A DNA stretch of 6,642 nucleotides from assembly GCA_022567055.1 (NCBI GenBank), contig JADFHU010000320.1, positions 1 through 6,642 on the forward strand, in the 5' to 3' direction. This DNA comes from Planctomycetota bacterium (GTDB lineage: Bacteria > Planctomycetota > Phycisphaerae > Sedimentisphaerales > Anaerobacaceae). A program made the position numbers and the translations under genes. The notes under the pieces were generated by a model. That model did no database searches. It saw nothing but the letters and a program-made list of their open reading frames with translations, and was not told where the DNA came from. Each line of letters starts with the position of its first letter. Position 1 is the first letter of the stretch. Of this stretch, positions 1 through 5,714 are shown piece by piece.

Positions 1-2
1 AT

Positions 3-420
3 GCCGACGGCGTGCCCAACGATCGTGATCTCTGCCCCGGCACCGCCGCCTGCGCGACGGACATCGATGCCGACGGCTGCCCGGCCGACGGCGACGGTGA
101 CACCGTAGCCGACGGCTGCGACCTCTGTCCGACCACGGCCAACGGCGATCCGGTTGACCCCGACGGCTGCTCCACCGCCGACGACGATCTCGACGGCGTA
201 TTCAACGACTACGATGTCTGCCCGTTCACGCCCGACTGCGCCACGAACATCGACAGGGCCGGCTGCCCCATCGACTCCGACGGCGACACCCTGGTCGATG
301 GGTGCGATCAGTGCCCGGGAACCAACCACACCGACGATTTCGATGGGGACGGCGTGCCCGACTGCTTCGACCCCGACATCGACGGCGACGGCGTGCCCAA
401 CGACGACGACGACGAACCGC
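3..420 (+). repeat. Thrombospondin type 3-like Ca-binding repeat array (coding)
   Basis: About six degenerate units rich in gac/gat and ggc codons encode DADGCPADGDGD-type motifs with regularly spaced Cys pairs. Units differ at many positions, so this is an old protein repeat rather than a fresh DNA tandem repeat. Family knowledge: the Asp side chains bind Ca2+ and the Cys form disulfides outside the cytoplasm. The array is cut by the window start, so the full copy number is unknown. Confidence 0.8.
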
Positions 421-1562
421 TCGACGAGTTCGTCTGCCGCGACGCGGATGCCGACGGTGTCGATGCCGATGACGTCCCGGTAGCCGGCGCGACCTTGACG
501 GTGGAGGTCTCCACTGACCCGACCGATCCCGGCAGCGTGATCGCCACGTTCTCCGGTACCACGGACGCCGCCGGCGTCTTCACTGGCGGCGATCCGACGG
601 TTTGGTTCTCGAACACATTTACGAACTTCGGTTCGGCCGTGGGTACGGCGAATTTGTTTGATTGCCCGGCAGGCGCAGAAATAGTGCTGGATGCCAACGG
701 AAACTTCACCGGCGTTCCACAATGTATTTTTGATGCCGCGCAGGCGGAGGCCCTCGCCAACCTCGGCCCTGTCGATGCGGTCGACCCCAACTTCAAGCTG
801 CCGTCAATCGTCCGGGGTAGCATCGGATTTACCCACATCACGGATTTCGATGGCTCCGGATTCTTTGACGACTGGACAATCAACGTGGACATTATTCATA
901 CCAAACGCCGCAATGCCGTGGACATCATCGACATAACGCTGACCCAGGTTGGCTTTGCGCCGGACGGCAGGCCGATCTTTGATCGTATCGATCCATTGCT
1001 GGCCGGATGTAATGCTGTCTTCCTCGGGCCCCGGAAGGGCTTTTCAATTCCGCCGGGCGAAGAGGCCGCTTGCGCCGATCCGGATAATGATCAGGACACC
1101 CTGCTGACCAATGTTGCGGGCAACAAGAACGGCGGGGACGTGACGCTCTCGATCCAGCTCAACAAGCAATTCGTATATGAACTTTTCAACAAGCCGGCCA
1201 CTTTTGATTTCAGCATCGGCTATGCCTTCACAAAATCCAAGGAGGTTAACCCGATGGGCAGTTCGACCGCCGGGTCCAACGTCGAGGTAAAAGTGCTTCC
1301 ATCATCGGAGGTGGACGGAATAGGCTCACTCCTCACACTGGACACTCCATCCTCTGCAGCCTGTGCAATGATCCACACGTTCTTCATATTGCCCGTTCCT
1401 TTCCTGGATTCTAGCCTCTTGAGGCTACCTAAAAGCAGGTCATTGTCAAAGACCCCAGTCGATCTGTCAAGCGAAAACAGAGGCCGCGGGGATGTTTATA
1501 AGCCAGTGCCTGGGAGGAACTTAGAGGTTCGCAAAGCGCGTCGAGAGCTGTTCTCTTTTTGA
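3..1562 (+). CDS. TonB-dependent receptor (Oar-like) with thrombospondin type 3 repeats; 5' end outside window, 3' end replaced
   Basis: The frame is open from the window edge, so the protein starts upstream. Residues 1 to about 140 are tandem Asp/Gly-rich units of the DxDxDG type with paired Cys (CDLCP, CPGT), as in thrombospondin type 3 Ca-binding repeats. Residues about 250-426 resemble the C-terminal half of Oar-like TonB-dependent receptors: a VDPNFKLPS segment, a barrel-strand region with APDGRPIF, and FSIGYAFTKSKEVN followed by SSTAGSN. In that family such repeats would sit in an extracellular loop of an outer-membrane barrel; that placement is inference. Family resemblance stops near residue 426 (position 1280). 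The last 93 residues, rich in Ser, Arg and Leu, do not look like barrel strands, and the terminal strands with the usual aromatic end are missing. The gene is probably a 3'-truncated relic read into foreign DNA. Family moderately sure; substrate unknown. Confidence 0.75.
   Translation, partial: ADGVPNDRDLCPGTAACATDIDADGCPADGDGDTVADGCDLCPTTANGDPVDPDGCSTADDDLDGVFNDYDVCPFTPDCATNIDRAGCPIDSDGDTLVDGCDQCPGTNHTDDFDGDGVPDCFDPDIDGDGVPNDDDDEPLDEFVCRDADADGVDADDVPVAGATLTVEVSTDPTDPGSVIATFSGTTDAAGVFTGGDPTVWFSNTFTNFGSAVGTANLFDCPAGAEIVLDANGNFTGVPQCIFDAAQAEALANLGPVDAVDPNFKLPSIVRGSIGFTHITDFDGSGFFDDWTINVDIIHTKRRNAVDIIDITLTQVGFAPDGRPIFDRIDPLLAGCNAVFLGPRKGFSIPPGEEAACADPDNDQDTLLTNVAGNKNGGDVTLSIQLNKQFVYELFNKPATFDFSIGYAFTKSKEVNPMGSSTAGSNVEVKVLPSSEVDGIGSLLTLDTPSSAACAMIHTFFILPVPFLDSSLLRLPKSRSLSKTPVDLSSENRGRGDVYKPVPGRNLEVRKARRELFSF
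1220..1387 (-). CDS. Possible 5' fragment of an unrecognised gene (55 codons)
   Basis: ATG at 1387 opens a 55-codon frame starting MKNVWIIAQAAEDG. I do not recognise the family. Support comes from upstream: an aagga Shine-Dalgarno-like site about 11 bases before the ATG, and a convincing sigma70-type promoter at 1470-1442 on the same strand. The frame runs across position 1280, where receptor resemblance on the other strand ends, and then about 20 codons into receptor DNA. The simplest reading is that residues 1 to about 35 are the true N-terminus of a minus-strand gene whose remainder was lost when the two pieces were joined. A chance frame beside a real promoter is also possible. Confidence 0.3.
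   Translation of the reverse strand: MKNVWIIAQAAEDGVSSVRSEPIPSTSDDGSTFTSTLDPAVELPIGLTSLDFVKA
1412..1427. promoter_or_regulatory. Perfect palindrome, possible operator or leader hairpin
   Basis: tagcctc (1412-1418) and gaggcta (1421-1427) are perfect inverted copies around two bases. The site lies between the minus-strand promoter at 1442-1470 and the ATG at 1387. It could be a dimeric regulator site or an RNA hairpin; no run of T follows on either strand, so it does not look like a terminator. Confidence 0.35.
1442..1470 (-). promoter_or_regulatory. Sigma70-type promoter, minus strand
   Basis: On the minus strand TTGACA (1470-1465) is followed after exactly 17 bases by GACAAT (1447-1442). 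The -35 is perfect and the -10 matches four of six. Transcription would start near 1435 and run leftward through the palindrome at 1412-1427 to the ATG at 1387. Confidence 0.5.
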
Positions 1563-1599
1563 AAGACTGAGAAAGTTCGTGGAATCCCTGGTTATGGCG

Positions 1600-1627
1600 T
1601 TGACCCTGTTTGGACCCGAGCTATGAT
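1600..1627 (+). promoter_or_regulatory. Sigma70-type promoter of the Na+/phosphate transporter gene
   Basis: TTGACC (1600-1605) and TATGAT (1622-1627) are separated by 16 bases; each matches the consensus at five of six positions. Expected start is near 1634, giving a leader of about 215 bases to the GTG at 1848, most of it made up by the foldback element at 1674-1830. I see no clear Pho box. Confidence 0.6.
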
Positions 1628-1673
1628 ACGGCTCATCTGTAAGGATCCCGGAACGACGGAATTACGGAACTAA

Positions 1674-1830
1674 GAGCACCTACGCAAAATGAGTCTGCAT
1701 TCGAGCGGCTTATTTTCCCTCTGGACGGCGTCAGGCTCCATCGACCATCCTCGGATGGCCTGCTTCGCCTTCCTTGCCAGAGGCACGAAACGCTCGCTCT
1801 CGGTGCGACGATCATTTTGCGTAGGGGCTC
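1674..1830. mobile_element. Foldback MITE-like element in the leader of the transporter gene
   Basis: The ends are 19-base inverted repeats differing at one position: gagcacctacgcaaaatga (1674-1692) and tcattttgcgtaggggctc (1812-1830). A direct repeat ctaagag lies at both ends (1670-1676 and 1830-1836), overlapping the termini, as expected for a target-site duplication of about 5-7 bases. Inverted symmetry continues inward: cctctgg (1718-1724) faces ccagagg (1777-1783), and ccatcc/ggatgg (1745-1758) forms a hairpin within a few bases of the exact centre. The element is about 157 bases and has no transposase, so it would need one in trans. I cannot assign the IS family from these ends. It sits after the promoter and before the ribosome binding site of the transporter. 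Confidence 0.65.
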
Positions 1831-1833
1831 TAA

Positions 1834-1838
1834 GAGGA
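1834..1838 (+). promoter_or_regulatory. Shine-Dalgarno site deciding the GTG start at 1848
   Basis: gagga lies nine bases before GTG 1848, just outside the foldback element. The upstream ATG at 1689 lies inside the element and would add 53 residues unlike any transporter; the ATG at 1872 has no such site. Confidence 0.6.
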
Positions 1839-1847
1839 ACGATAAAG

Positions 1848-3602
1848 GTGACTGTTGATCTGATACTACCGATGGTCTTTAACCTAGTGGGCGGCCTGGG
1901 TATTTTCCTGCTTGGCATGAAGTATATGCAACAGGGTTTGCAGGTCGTTGCGGGCCCTAGAATCAGAAAAATGATCAATGCCGTGACCTCCAACAGATTT
2001 CTGGCGGTTGGCATAGGGTTGTCTGTGACGACACTCGTTCAATCCAGCTCAGTTACTTCCGTCATGGTGATCGGCTTCGTCAACAGCCAGTTAATGGCGC
2101 TGAACGGAGCTATCGGCGTCATCATGGGCGCCAACATCGGTACGACGATCACAGGCTGGATGCTGGCCTTGAAGATCGGAAAATACGGCCTCCCCATAGT
2201 TGGCCTAAGCGCCTTTGGTTGGCTGTTTCTGAAGAAGGAAAAGTTCCGCTACACGGCGTTGGCACTACTGGGAATTGGCATGGTGTTTTTTGGCCTTGAA
2301 CTCATGAAAGACGGCTTCAAACCACTCAACGACCATCCCGAGTTCAATGCTATGTTTAACGTTTTTCAGGCGACGAATTACTTTGGTGTATTGAAAGCGG
2401 CTTTTGTGGGTTGTCTGCTGACGGTTATTGTGCAATCATCATCAGCAACACTCGGGATTACCATTGCATTGGCAAACACGGGCGTCATCGATTTCCACAC
2501 CGCGGCGGCCTTAGTTTTGGGGGAGAATATTGGCACAACCATTACGGCTTTTCTAGCATCCTTAGGCGCAGACGACATCAATGCCAAACGCGCCGCTTAC
2601 TTTCACGTCATATTCAACGTATTGGGCGTAGCCTGGATTACGGCACTCTTTCATCCAGTGTATATTCCATTCATAATAAAAATAGTCATTGGGGCTGATC
2701 CTAATACCATGGTAACAGTCACTGGGGCTGATCCCAATACACAAACGGCGACGGAAACCTACCCTTACATGACCAGCGCGATCGCTGCGGTGCACAGCGG
2801 ATTCAACATCGCCAATGTCCTCCTTTTCCTACCCTTCACGACATTTTTTGCAAATCTATTGACCAGGCTCGTCAAGAGCAAAGGGAAAGCCCGGAGGGAC
2901 TATTTAACGCACCTGGATTTTCAAGTCGGAACTTCACCTTTAGCAGCCATAGAACAGTCACGCTCAGAGATCAGCCGAATGGATTTCAGAGTACGGGAAA
3001 TGATGGATAATCTGCGAACCATCATGGTTGATAATGAAGACGGTCAGGACTCTCAAGAACTGCGTGATCAAGTGTTTGAGCGCGAGGAAATACTCGACAA
3101 GGTCCAAATTGAGGTTACCACATTTCTCACCAATCTACTTGCACGCTCCATCAGTTATGAGTTAGCTGAAGAAGCCAGAGCCCAGCTCAGGTTGGCGGAT
3201 GAATACGAATCCGTGAGTGACTACATCACCAACGTACTGAAGCTGCGCTTACGATTGCAGGACGCCAACGTTAAATTGTCGAAGGAACAACAACAGGAGC
3301 TGGTGGAATTGCACGATGCGGTGGCTACCTACCACAATTTGGTTCAGGGTGGCCTACGAAGTGACAGTCCGACTCGATATCTTCGGAGAATGCGAAAGGA
3401 GAGCAATAAGATCACAGACAGAATTAGGGGCTTGAGAGATATTCACTGGCATAGATTATCGAGCGAAAAAGTCGAACCGCTCATCAGTACTTCCTATATG
3501 GATATTGTTGGCGCCTATCGCAGGATAAAGGACCATCTCCTAAACATTGGAGAAGCGAATGTGGGAGGGCGATCTCTAGACTCCGAGGCTTCGGAGGGCT
3601 GA
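1848..3602 (+). CDS. Na+/phosphate cotransporter with C-terminal PhoU-like domain (NptA/YjbB type)
   Basis: Predicted 584-residue inner-membrane protein of the Na/Pi cotransporter (PF02690) family, which moves inorganic phosphate with Na+; YjbB-type members can also export phosphate. The membrane part carries the family's two inverted halves, each with a QSSS motif (residues 65-68 and 196-199) followed by an IGTT motif (GANIGTT 94-100, GENIGTT 225-231). Hydrophobic segments alternate up to about residue 345. Residues about 364-584 are soluble, helical and charged, with the heptad-like look of a PhoU-like domain, as in YjbB. Start is GTG 1848, chosen for its Shine-Dalgarno site and because the frame upstream is foldback-element sequence. 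A loop near residues 279-300 holds a short tandem duplication (GADPNT twice). A second transporter of another subfamily follows 80 bases downstream and may be co-transcribed. All key motifs are present and it appears intact; direction of transport is not decidable. Confidence 0.93.
   Translation: MTVDLILPMVFNLVGGLGIFLLGMKYMQQGLQVVAGPRIRKMINAVTSNRFLAVGIGLSVTTLVQSSSVTSVMVIGFVNSQLMALNGAIGVIMGANIGTTITGWMLALKIGKYGLPIVGLSAFGWLFLKKEKFRYTALALLGIGMVFFGLELMKDGFKPLNDHPEFNAMFNVFQATNYFGVLKAAFVGCLLTVIVQSSSATLGITIALANTGVIDFHTAAALVLGENIGTTITAFLASLGADDINAKRAAYFHVIFNVLGVAWITALFHPVYIPFIIKIVIGADPNTMVTVTGADPNTQTATETYPYMTSAIAAVHSGFNIANVLLFLPFTTFFANLLTRLVKSKGKARRDYLTHLDFQVGTSPLAAIEQSRSEISRMDFRVREMMDNLRTIMVDNEDGQDSQELRDQVFEREEILDKVQIEVTTFLTNLLARSISYELAEEARAQLRLADEYESVSDYITNVLKLRLRLQDANVKLSKEQQQELVELHDAVATYHNLVQGGLRSDSPTRYLRRMRKESNKITDRIRGLRDIHWHRLSSEKVEPLISTSYMDIVGAYRRIKDHLLNIGEANVGGRSLDSEASEG
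2683..2740 (+). repeat. Short tandem duplication inside the transporter gene
   Basis: tggggctgatcctaatac (2690-2707) recurs as tggggctgatcccaatac (2723-2740), 33 bases later, with agtca also shared just before each copy. The offset is 11 codons, so the frame is kept and GADPNT appears twice. It looks like a slippage duplication in a soluble loop. Confidence 0.7.
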
Positions 3603-3617
3603 TTTAGTAAGGAGAAT

Positions 3618-3686
3618 TTGCGTCATTCAGCGTTTAGCACGTATCGAGTCCGTCTCCCCCTTCGATACCGACGAGTTTTCAGTTGA
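3618..3686 (+). other. Possible 22-codon leader ORF overlapping the second transporter start
   Basis: An aaggag site at 3609-3614 precedes a TTG at 3618 by only three bases. The frame is short and Arg-rich and ends with TGA at 3684-3686, which overlaps the TTG start (3683-3685) of the second transporter in the arrangement TTGA, typical of translational coupling. The tight spacing and lack of known homologues make it weak; it could also be an N-terminal piece displaced by a frameshift. Confidence 0.2.
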
Positions 3687-3967
3687 ACAGGAATACCAAG
3701 AATGTTGCTAGCATCCTTTTGAGACTCGCCGCCGTAGCAGTACTCCTCTATCTGTTTCTTGTCAGTATTGCATTGATGGGCGGGGCCTTCAAGGGCGTCG
3801 GCAAGCACTTTGCGGAGAAGCTGATCGAAACGACCTCCAATCCCTTTGTGGGTCTCTTTATCGGCATCCTGGCCACGGGATTGGTTCAGAGTTCTTCTAC
3901 GGTGACATCGCTGGTCGTGGGCATCGTGGGCGCCGGTGGCCTGACGTGGGACGAGACTGGAGATTAG
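3683..3967 (+). pseudogene. Na+/phosphate cotransporter of NptA type, N-terminal fragment cut by an IS
   Basis: Ninety-four codons from a TTG start; a stop at 3635 prevents a much longer extension and there is no ATG alternative. Residues 14-34 form a membrane segment, followed by a conserved LMGGAFKGVG stretch, TSNPFVGLFIGILATGLV and the QSSS motif at residues 69-72, as in the first inverted half of the Na/Pi cotransporter family. It differs clearly from the upstream transporter, so it is a different subfamily and not a recent duplicate. Family sequence ends at GGLT (residue 88, position 3946); the last six codons belong to the adjoining element. Second half, IGTT motif and any PhoU-like tail are missing, so it cannot work as a transporter alone. 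Confidence 0.85.
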
Positions 3968-4168
3968 GCTAGAAAACGGGCCTGGTTCAATCCCAGGTAC
4001 CACCTGGGCATCGGTCCTGATGCAGAACGGCAACACCCCCCCCGCATAGAGGACTTTGTGTCCGCCGAAGACCCTGTACGCGTCTATGATGCCTTTGTCG
4101 ATGCCCTAGCGTGGGAAAGCCTAGGGATAGACTGTGATGCGAAGAAAGTGGGTTGTCCCCAATTTGAT
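3947..4168 (+). mobile_element. Left part of an IS1182-like insertion sequence (partial)
   Basis: The stretch begins exactly where the transporter reading breaks off and contains the start of an IS1182-like transposase. Its left end would be near 3947. I do not find a matching inverted terminal repeat downstream in the window, so the right end has been lost. About 73 bases of non-coding end precede the transposase start, including a hairpin cccaggt/acctggg at 3992-4008. Confidence 0.5.
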
Positions 4169-4186
4169 CGAATTCGGTCTAAAACA

Positions 4187-4216
4187 TTGAACCATGTGCC
4201 TGCAGTCAAGTATGAT
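4187..4216 (+). promoter_or_regulatory. Sigma70-type promoter of the baeRF-like gene
   Basis: TTGAAC (4187-4192) and TATGAT (4211-4216) are 18 bases apart. The -10 matches five of six and the -35 four of six. The start would be near 4223, giving a leader of about 120 bases that includes the terminator-like hairpin at 4282-4330. Confidence 0.5.
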
Positions 4217-4236
4217 GGCAGGACAACGATTGAGTA

Positions 4237-4244
4237 CCGGCAGA
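4237..4244 (+). promoter_or_regulatory. Possible antiterminator arm
   Basis: ccggcaga is exactly complementary to tctgccgg at 4310-4317, the 3' arm of the downstream terminator hairpin. Pairing of these two would exclude the terminator stem. Seen in sequence; the function is inference. Confidence 0.35.
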
Positions 4245-4281
4245 TTCTGAAGGGGTAACCAAGATTACCTGTTCGATAATG

Positions 4282-4330
4282 GGCCGGCGGAACTCAGGCA
4301 ACTGATGTTTCTGCCGGCCGTTTTTCTTTC
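4282..4330 (+). terminator. Intrinsic terminator, possibly an attenuator of the baeRF-like gene
   Basis: ggccggcggaa (4282-4292) pairs with ttctgccggcc (4309-4319) over 11 base pairs with one G-U pair; the loop is 16 bases and a T-rich tract tttttctttc follows at 4321-4330. The Shine-Dalgarno site of the next gene begins at 4331, with no room for a promoter in between. If the promoter at 4187-4216 is used, this is a transcription attenuator in the leader and not a simple end signal of an upstream gene. Confidence 0.75.
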
Positions 4331-4336
4331 AAGGAG
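4331..4336 (+). promoter_or_regulatory. Shine-Dalgarno site of the baeRF-like gene
   Basis: aaggag lies nine bases before the ATG at 4346 and directly follows the T tract of the terminator hairpin. Confidence 0.75.
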
Positions 4337-4345
4337 ACCCTGCAC

Positions 4346-5470
4346 ATGGATTACGCCGAACTACAGAAAAACGTCCGAATCCTGGCAACTTTGCATGAGA
4401 CCGAAATTCCTGTCATTAGCTGCTATTTAAATGCGGAGCAAGGAATCGATGCATGCCGGGCTTTTCTGAGCGAGAGAATCCTGCTGCTCCGGCGAACCAT
4501 TCCCGCTGCACAAAGAGAATCCTTTGATCAATCTCTGGAAGATACTGAACGCTACGTCGATGAAAATACGCGGGACCCGGCTGTCCGCGGGATCGTGGTA
4601 TTTGCGCGGAGTACAGCAGATCCTTTTCTGATAGGCTTGCGGTTCCATGTGCCCGTATCGAACCAGCTTACCGTGGATGGTATCCCCCATATTAGCCAAT
4701 TGATGACCCTCAAGAATACCTATGATCGGTATGTGGTTGTCTTGATGAACAAGAAAAGGGCCTCCATCCTGGAGGTCAATCTGGGAGCTGTTACCCGGCA
4801 AACATGGTCCGAGCATCCGGTGCCGCCGGATCGTGTCGAGCGGCAGTGGAGCAGGGAACGGTATCAGCGCCATCGGCGCAAGCAGACGGAAGAGACCATA
4901 CAGGAAAAGACCAAGACGCTGGATAGACTGATGAGCGCCGGTGGCCATAACCACTTGTTACTCGCCGGGGAGCCGTCTATGGTAGAAGGATTGAAATCCA
5001 GCCTGCCTTCGCACCTGCGCCAGAAGTTGGTGGATACGGTCTATGCCGGGGCCGGTGATCATCCCGGCGACGTGGTCGGTGCGACACTATCGTCTTTCGT
5101 CGAATATCGGGCACAGTGTTCCCTTACCTCTGTAGCCATGTTGCGGCGGGCGGTCTATACCAGTGGGCTGGGGATCTTGGGAACCCACGCCAGCCTCGAA
5201 TGCCTGCGACACGCCCGGGCGGACGTGCTGGTGCTGGCCGAGGAGTACGATCCCGGCACCGGTTGGCAGTGCCGAGAGTGCGGAGACACCCAGATTGGTC
5301 GGGATGCGGCACAGGCCTGTCCGAAATGTTCGGGTACGCAGTTTCGCGTCCTCGCTATCAAGGAGGAAATGGTACGCCTGGCCGAGGGATCATCCTGTGA
5401 CGTGGTGGTCGTCCCAACCAGTGAGTTCCTGATATCCGGCGGCGGTGTGGGATGCCTTACACGTTACTGA
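4346..5470 (+). CDS. Bacterial eRF1-like protein (baeRF-type) with zinc ribbon
   Basis: Predicted 374-residue soluble protein. The C-terminal third (about 268-374) looks like domain 3 of archaeal/eukaryotic peptide-chain release factor eRF1: a VYTSGLGILG-type start, alternating strands and helices, and the ending EFLISGGGVGCLTRY, close to the family's GG(I/V)GAxLRY. A Cys4 zinc ribbon is inserted there, C309-x2-C312-x12-C325-x2-C328. Residues about 130-265 form a middle domain with a basic, helical stretch (RERYQRHRRKQTEE) and an HLLLAGEP segment as in baeRF proteins. No GGQ catalytic motif is seen, so peptide release by the usual mechanism is not expected. Family knowledge: baeRF proteins are suspected to act on ribosomes, perhaps in rescue or stress, but roles are poorly known. 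Start is ATG 4346 with a strong aaggag site. The gene appears intact and monocistronic, with a possible attenuator in its leader. Confidence 0.75.
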   Translation: MDYAELQKNVRILATLHETEIPVISCYLNAEQGIDACRAFLSERILLLRRTIPAAQRESFDQSLEDTERYVDENTRDPAVRGIVVFARSTADPFLIGLRFHVPVSNQLTVDGIPHISQLMTLKNTYDRYVVVLMNKKRASILEVNLGAVTRQTWSEHPVPPDRVERQWSRERYQRHRRKQTEETIQEKTKTLDRLMSAGGHNHLLLAGEPSMVEGLKSSLPSHLRQKLVDTVYAGAGDHPGDVVGATLSSFVEYRAQCSLTSVAMLRRAVYTSGLGILGTHASLECLRHARADVLVLAEEYDPGTGWQCRECGDTQIGRDAAQACPKCSGTQFRVLAIKEEMVRLAEGSSCDVVVVPTSEFLISGGGVGCLTRY

Positions 5471-5549
5471 AAGCAGTGGTTCCAATTTGATCTACCGTGG
5501 TCGCGAATACTGCAAATCGGTATTCACTCGTGGGCAACACCTGGTCCAC

Positions 5550-5714
5550 CTACCTCTCCTTGAGGTTGGTGTGAAAGTCCAGGGTCTTCTTTTCACCAGA
5601 GGCCGGATACACAGCGGTGATCCGATCGCTGAAGTGTTCGATCCGTGTCTCCCAATCACCGGGCTGTTCTTTGACGGTCTCGCCCCACTTGGCCGTTGCG
5701 GTTACGGACGTTCC
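5550..5714 (-). other. Unrecognised coding-like remnant downstream of the DksA/TraR gene
   Basis: Within the 231-base gap between two convergent genes, the minus strand has a frame open from a stop at 5717-5715 to TAG at 5552-5550. It reads like protein (AKWGETVKEQPGDWETR, then FSDRITAVYPASGEKK), with balanced charged and aromatic residues and a codon choice like its neighbours. There is no ATG, GTG or TTG start at its beginning. It may be the C-terminal end of a gene whose front was lost, or chance. I recognise no family. The rest of the gap (5471-5549) holds only a weak gaatac/gtattc hairpin at 5505-5525 without a T tract. Confidence 0.25.

Larger units (their letters stand above)
4020..4258 (+). 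pseudogene. IS1182-like transposase, frameshifted N-terminal fragment
   Basis: From 4046 the frame reads IEDFVSAEDPVRVYDAFVDA and then LGID..DAKKVG, which matches the N-terminus of IS1182-family DDE transposases, where a segment close to (V)SADDPVRAxDAFVDAL is typical. An ATG at 4020 begins MQNGNTPP but is out of frame: the run of eight C at 4036-4043 would need nine to join it smoothly to RIEDFV. Family sequence ends at QFD (4168), where such proteins continue into the conserved DPKAMLKLL region; the remaining 30 codons to the TAA at 4258 are unrelated and probably non-coding leader of the next gene. The catalytic DDE domain is absent, so the copy is dead. Confidence 0.6.

Noticed and set aside
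3..420. CRISPR or satellite DNA
   Set aside because: The repetition is degenerate and in phase with codons of a Ca-binding protein repeat; there are no constant repeats with unique spacers.
308..892. Long minus-strand frame opposite the receptor
   Set aside because: It is the Ser/Pro/Thr-rich shadow expected opposite GC-rich Asp/Gly repeat codons; no start context or family.
1689..1847. N-terminal extension of the transporter from ATG 1689
   Set aside because: These 53 codons lie in the foldback element and read unlike any transporter N-terminus; GTG 1848 has a better ribosome binding site.
3981..4004. tRNA 3' end look-alike: cctgg-ttcaatc-ccagg T arm followed by taccacc
   Set aside because: The T arm is perfect, but no matching ggtggta acceptor strand, anticodon arm or D arm exists upstream. 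The second half also forms its own hairpin. Probably chance inside the IS end.
3623..4036. Minus-strand 137-codon frame
   Set aside because: It crosses the transporter/IS joint and lies opposite clearly coding sequence; no recognisable protein.
4169..4258. C-terminal end of a native gene just before the terminator
   Set aside because: The 30 codons after 4168 are open in one frame but resemble no family I know, and they contain a promoter and the possible antiterminator arm; leader DNA is the better reading.
4427..4954. Minus-strand 175-codon frame within the baeRF-like gene
   Set aside because: Shadow of a well-supported gene on the plus strand.
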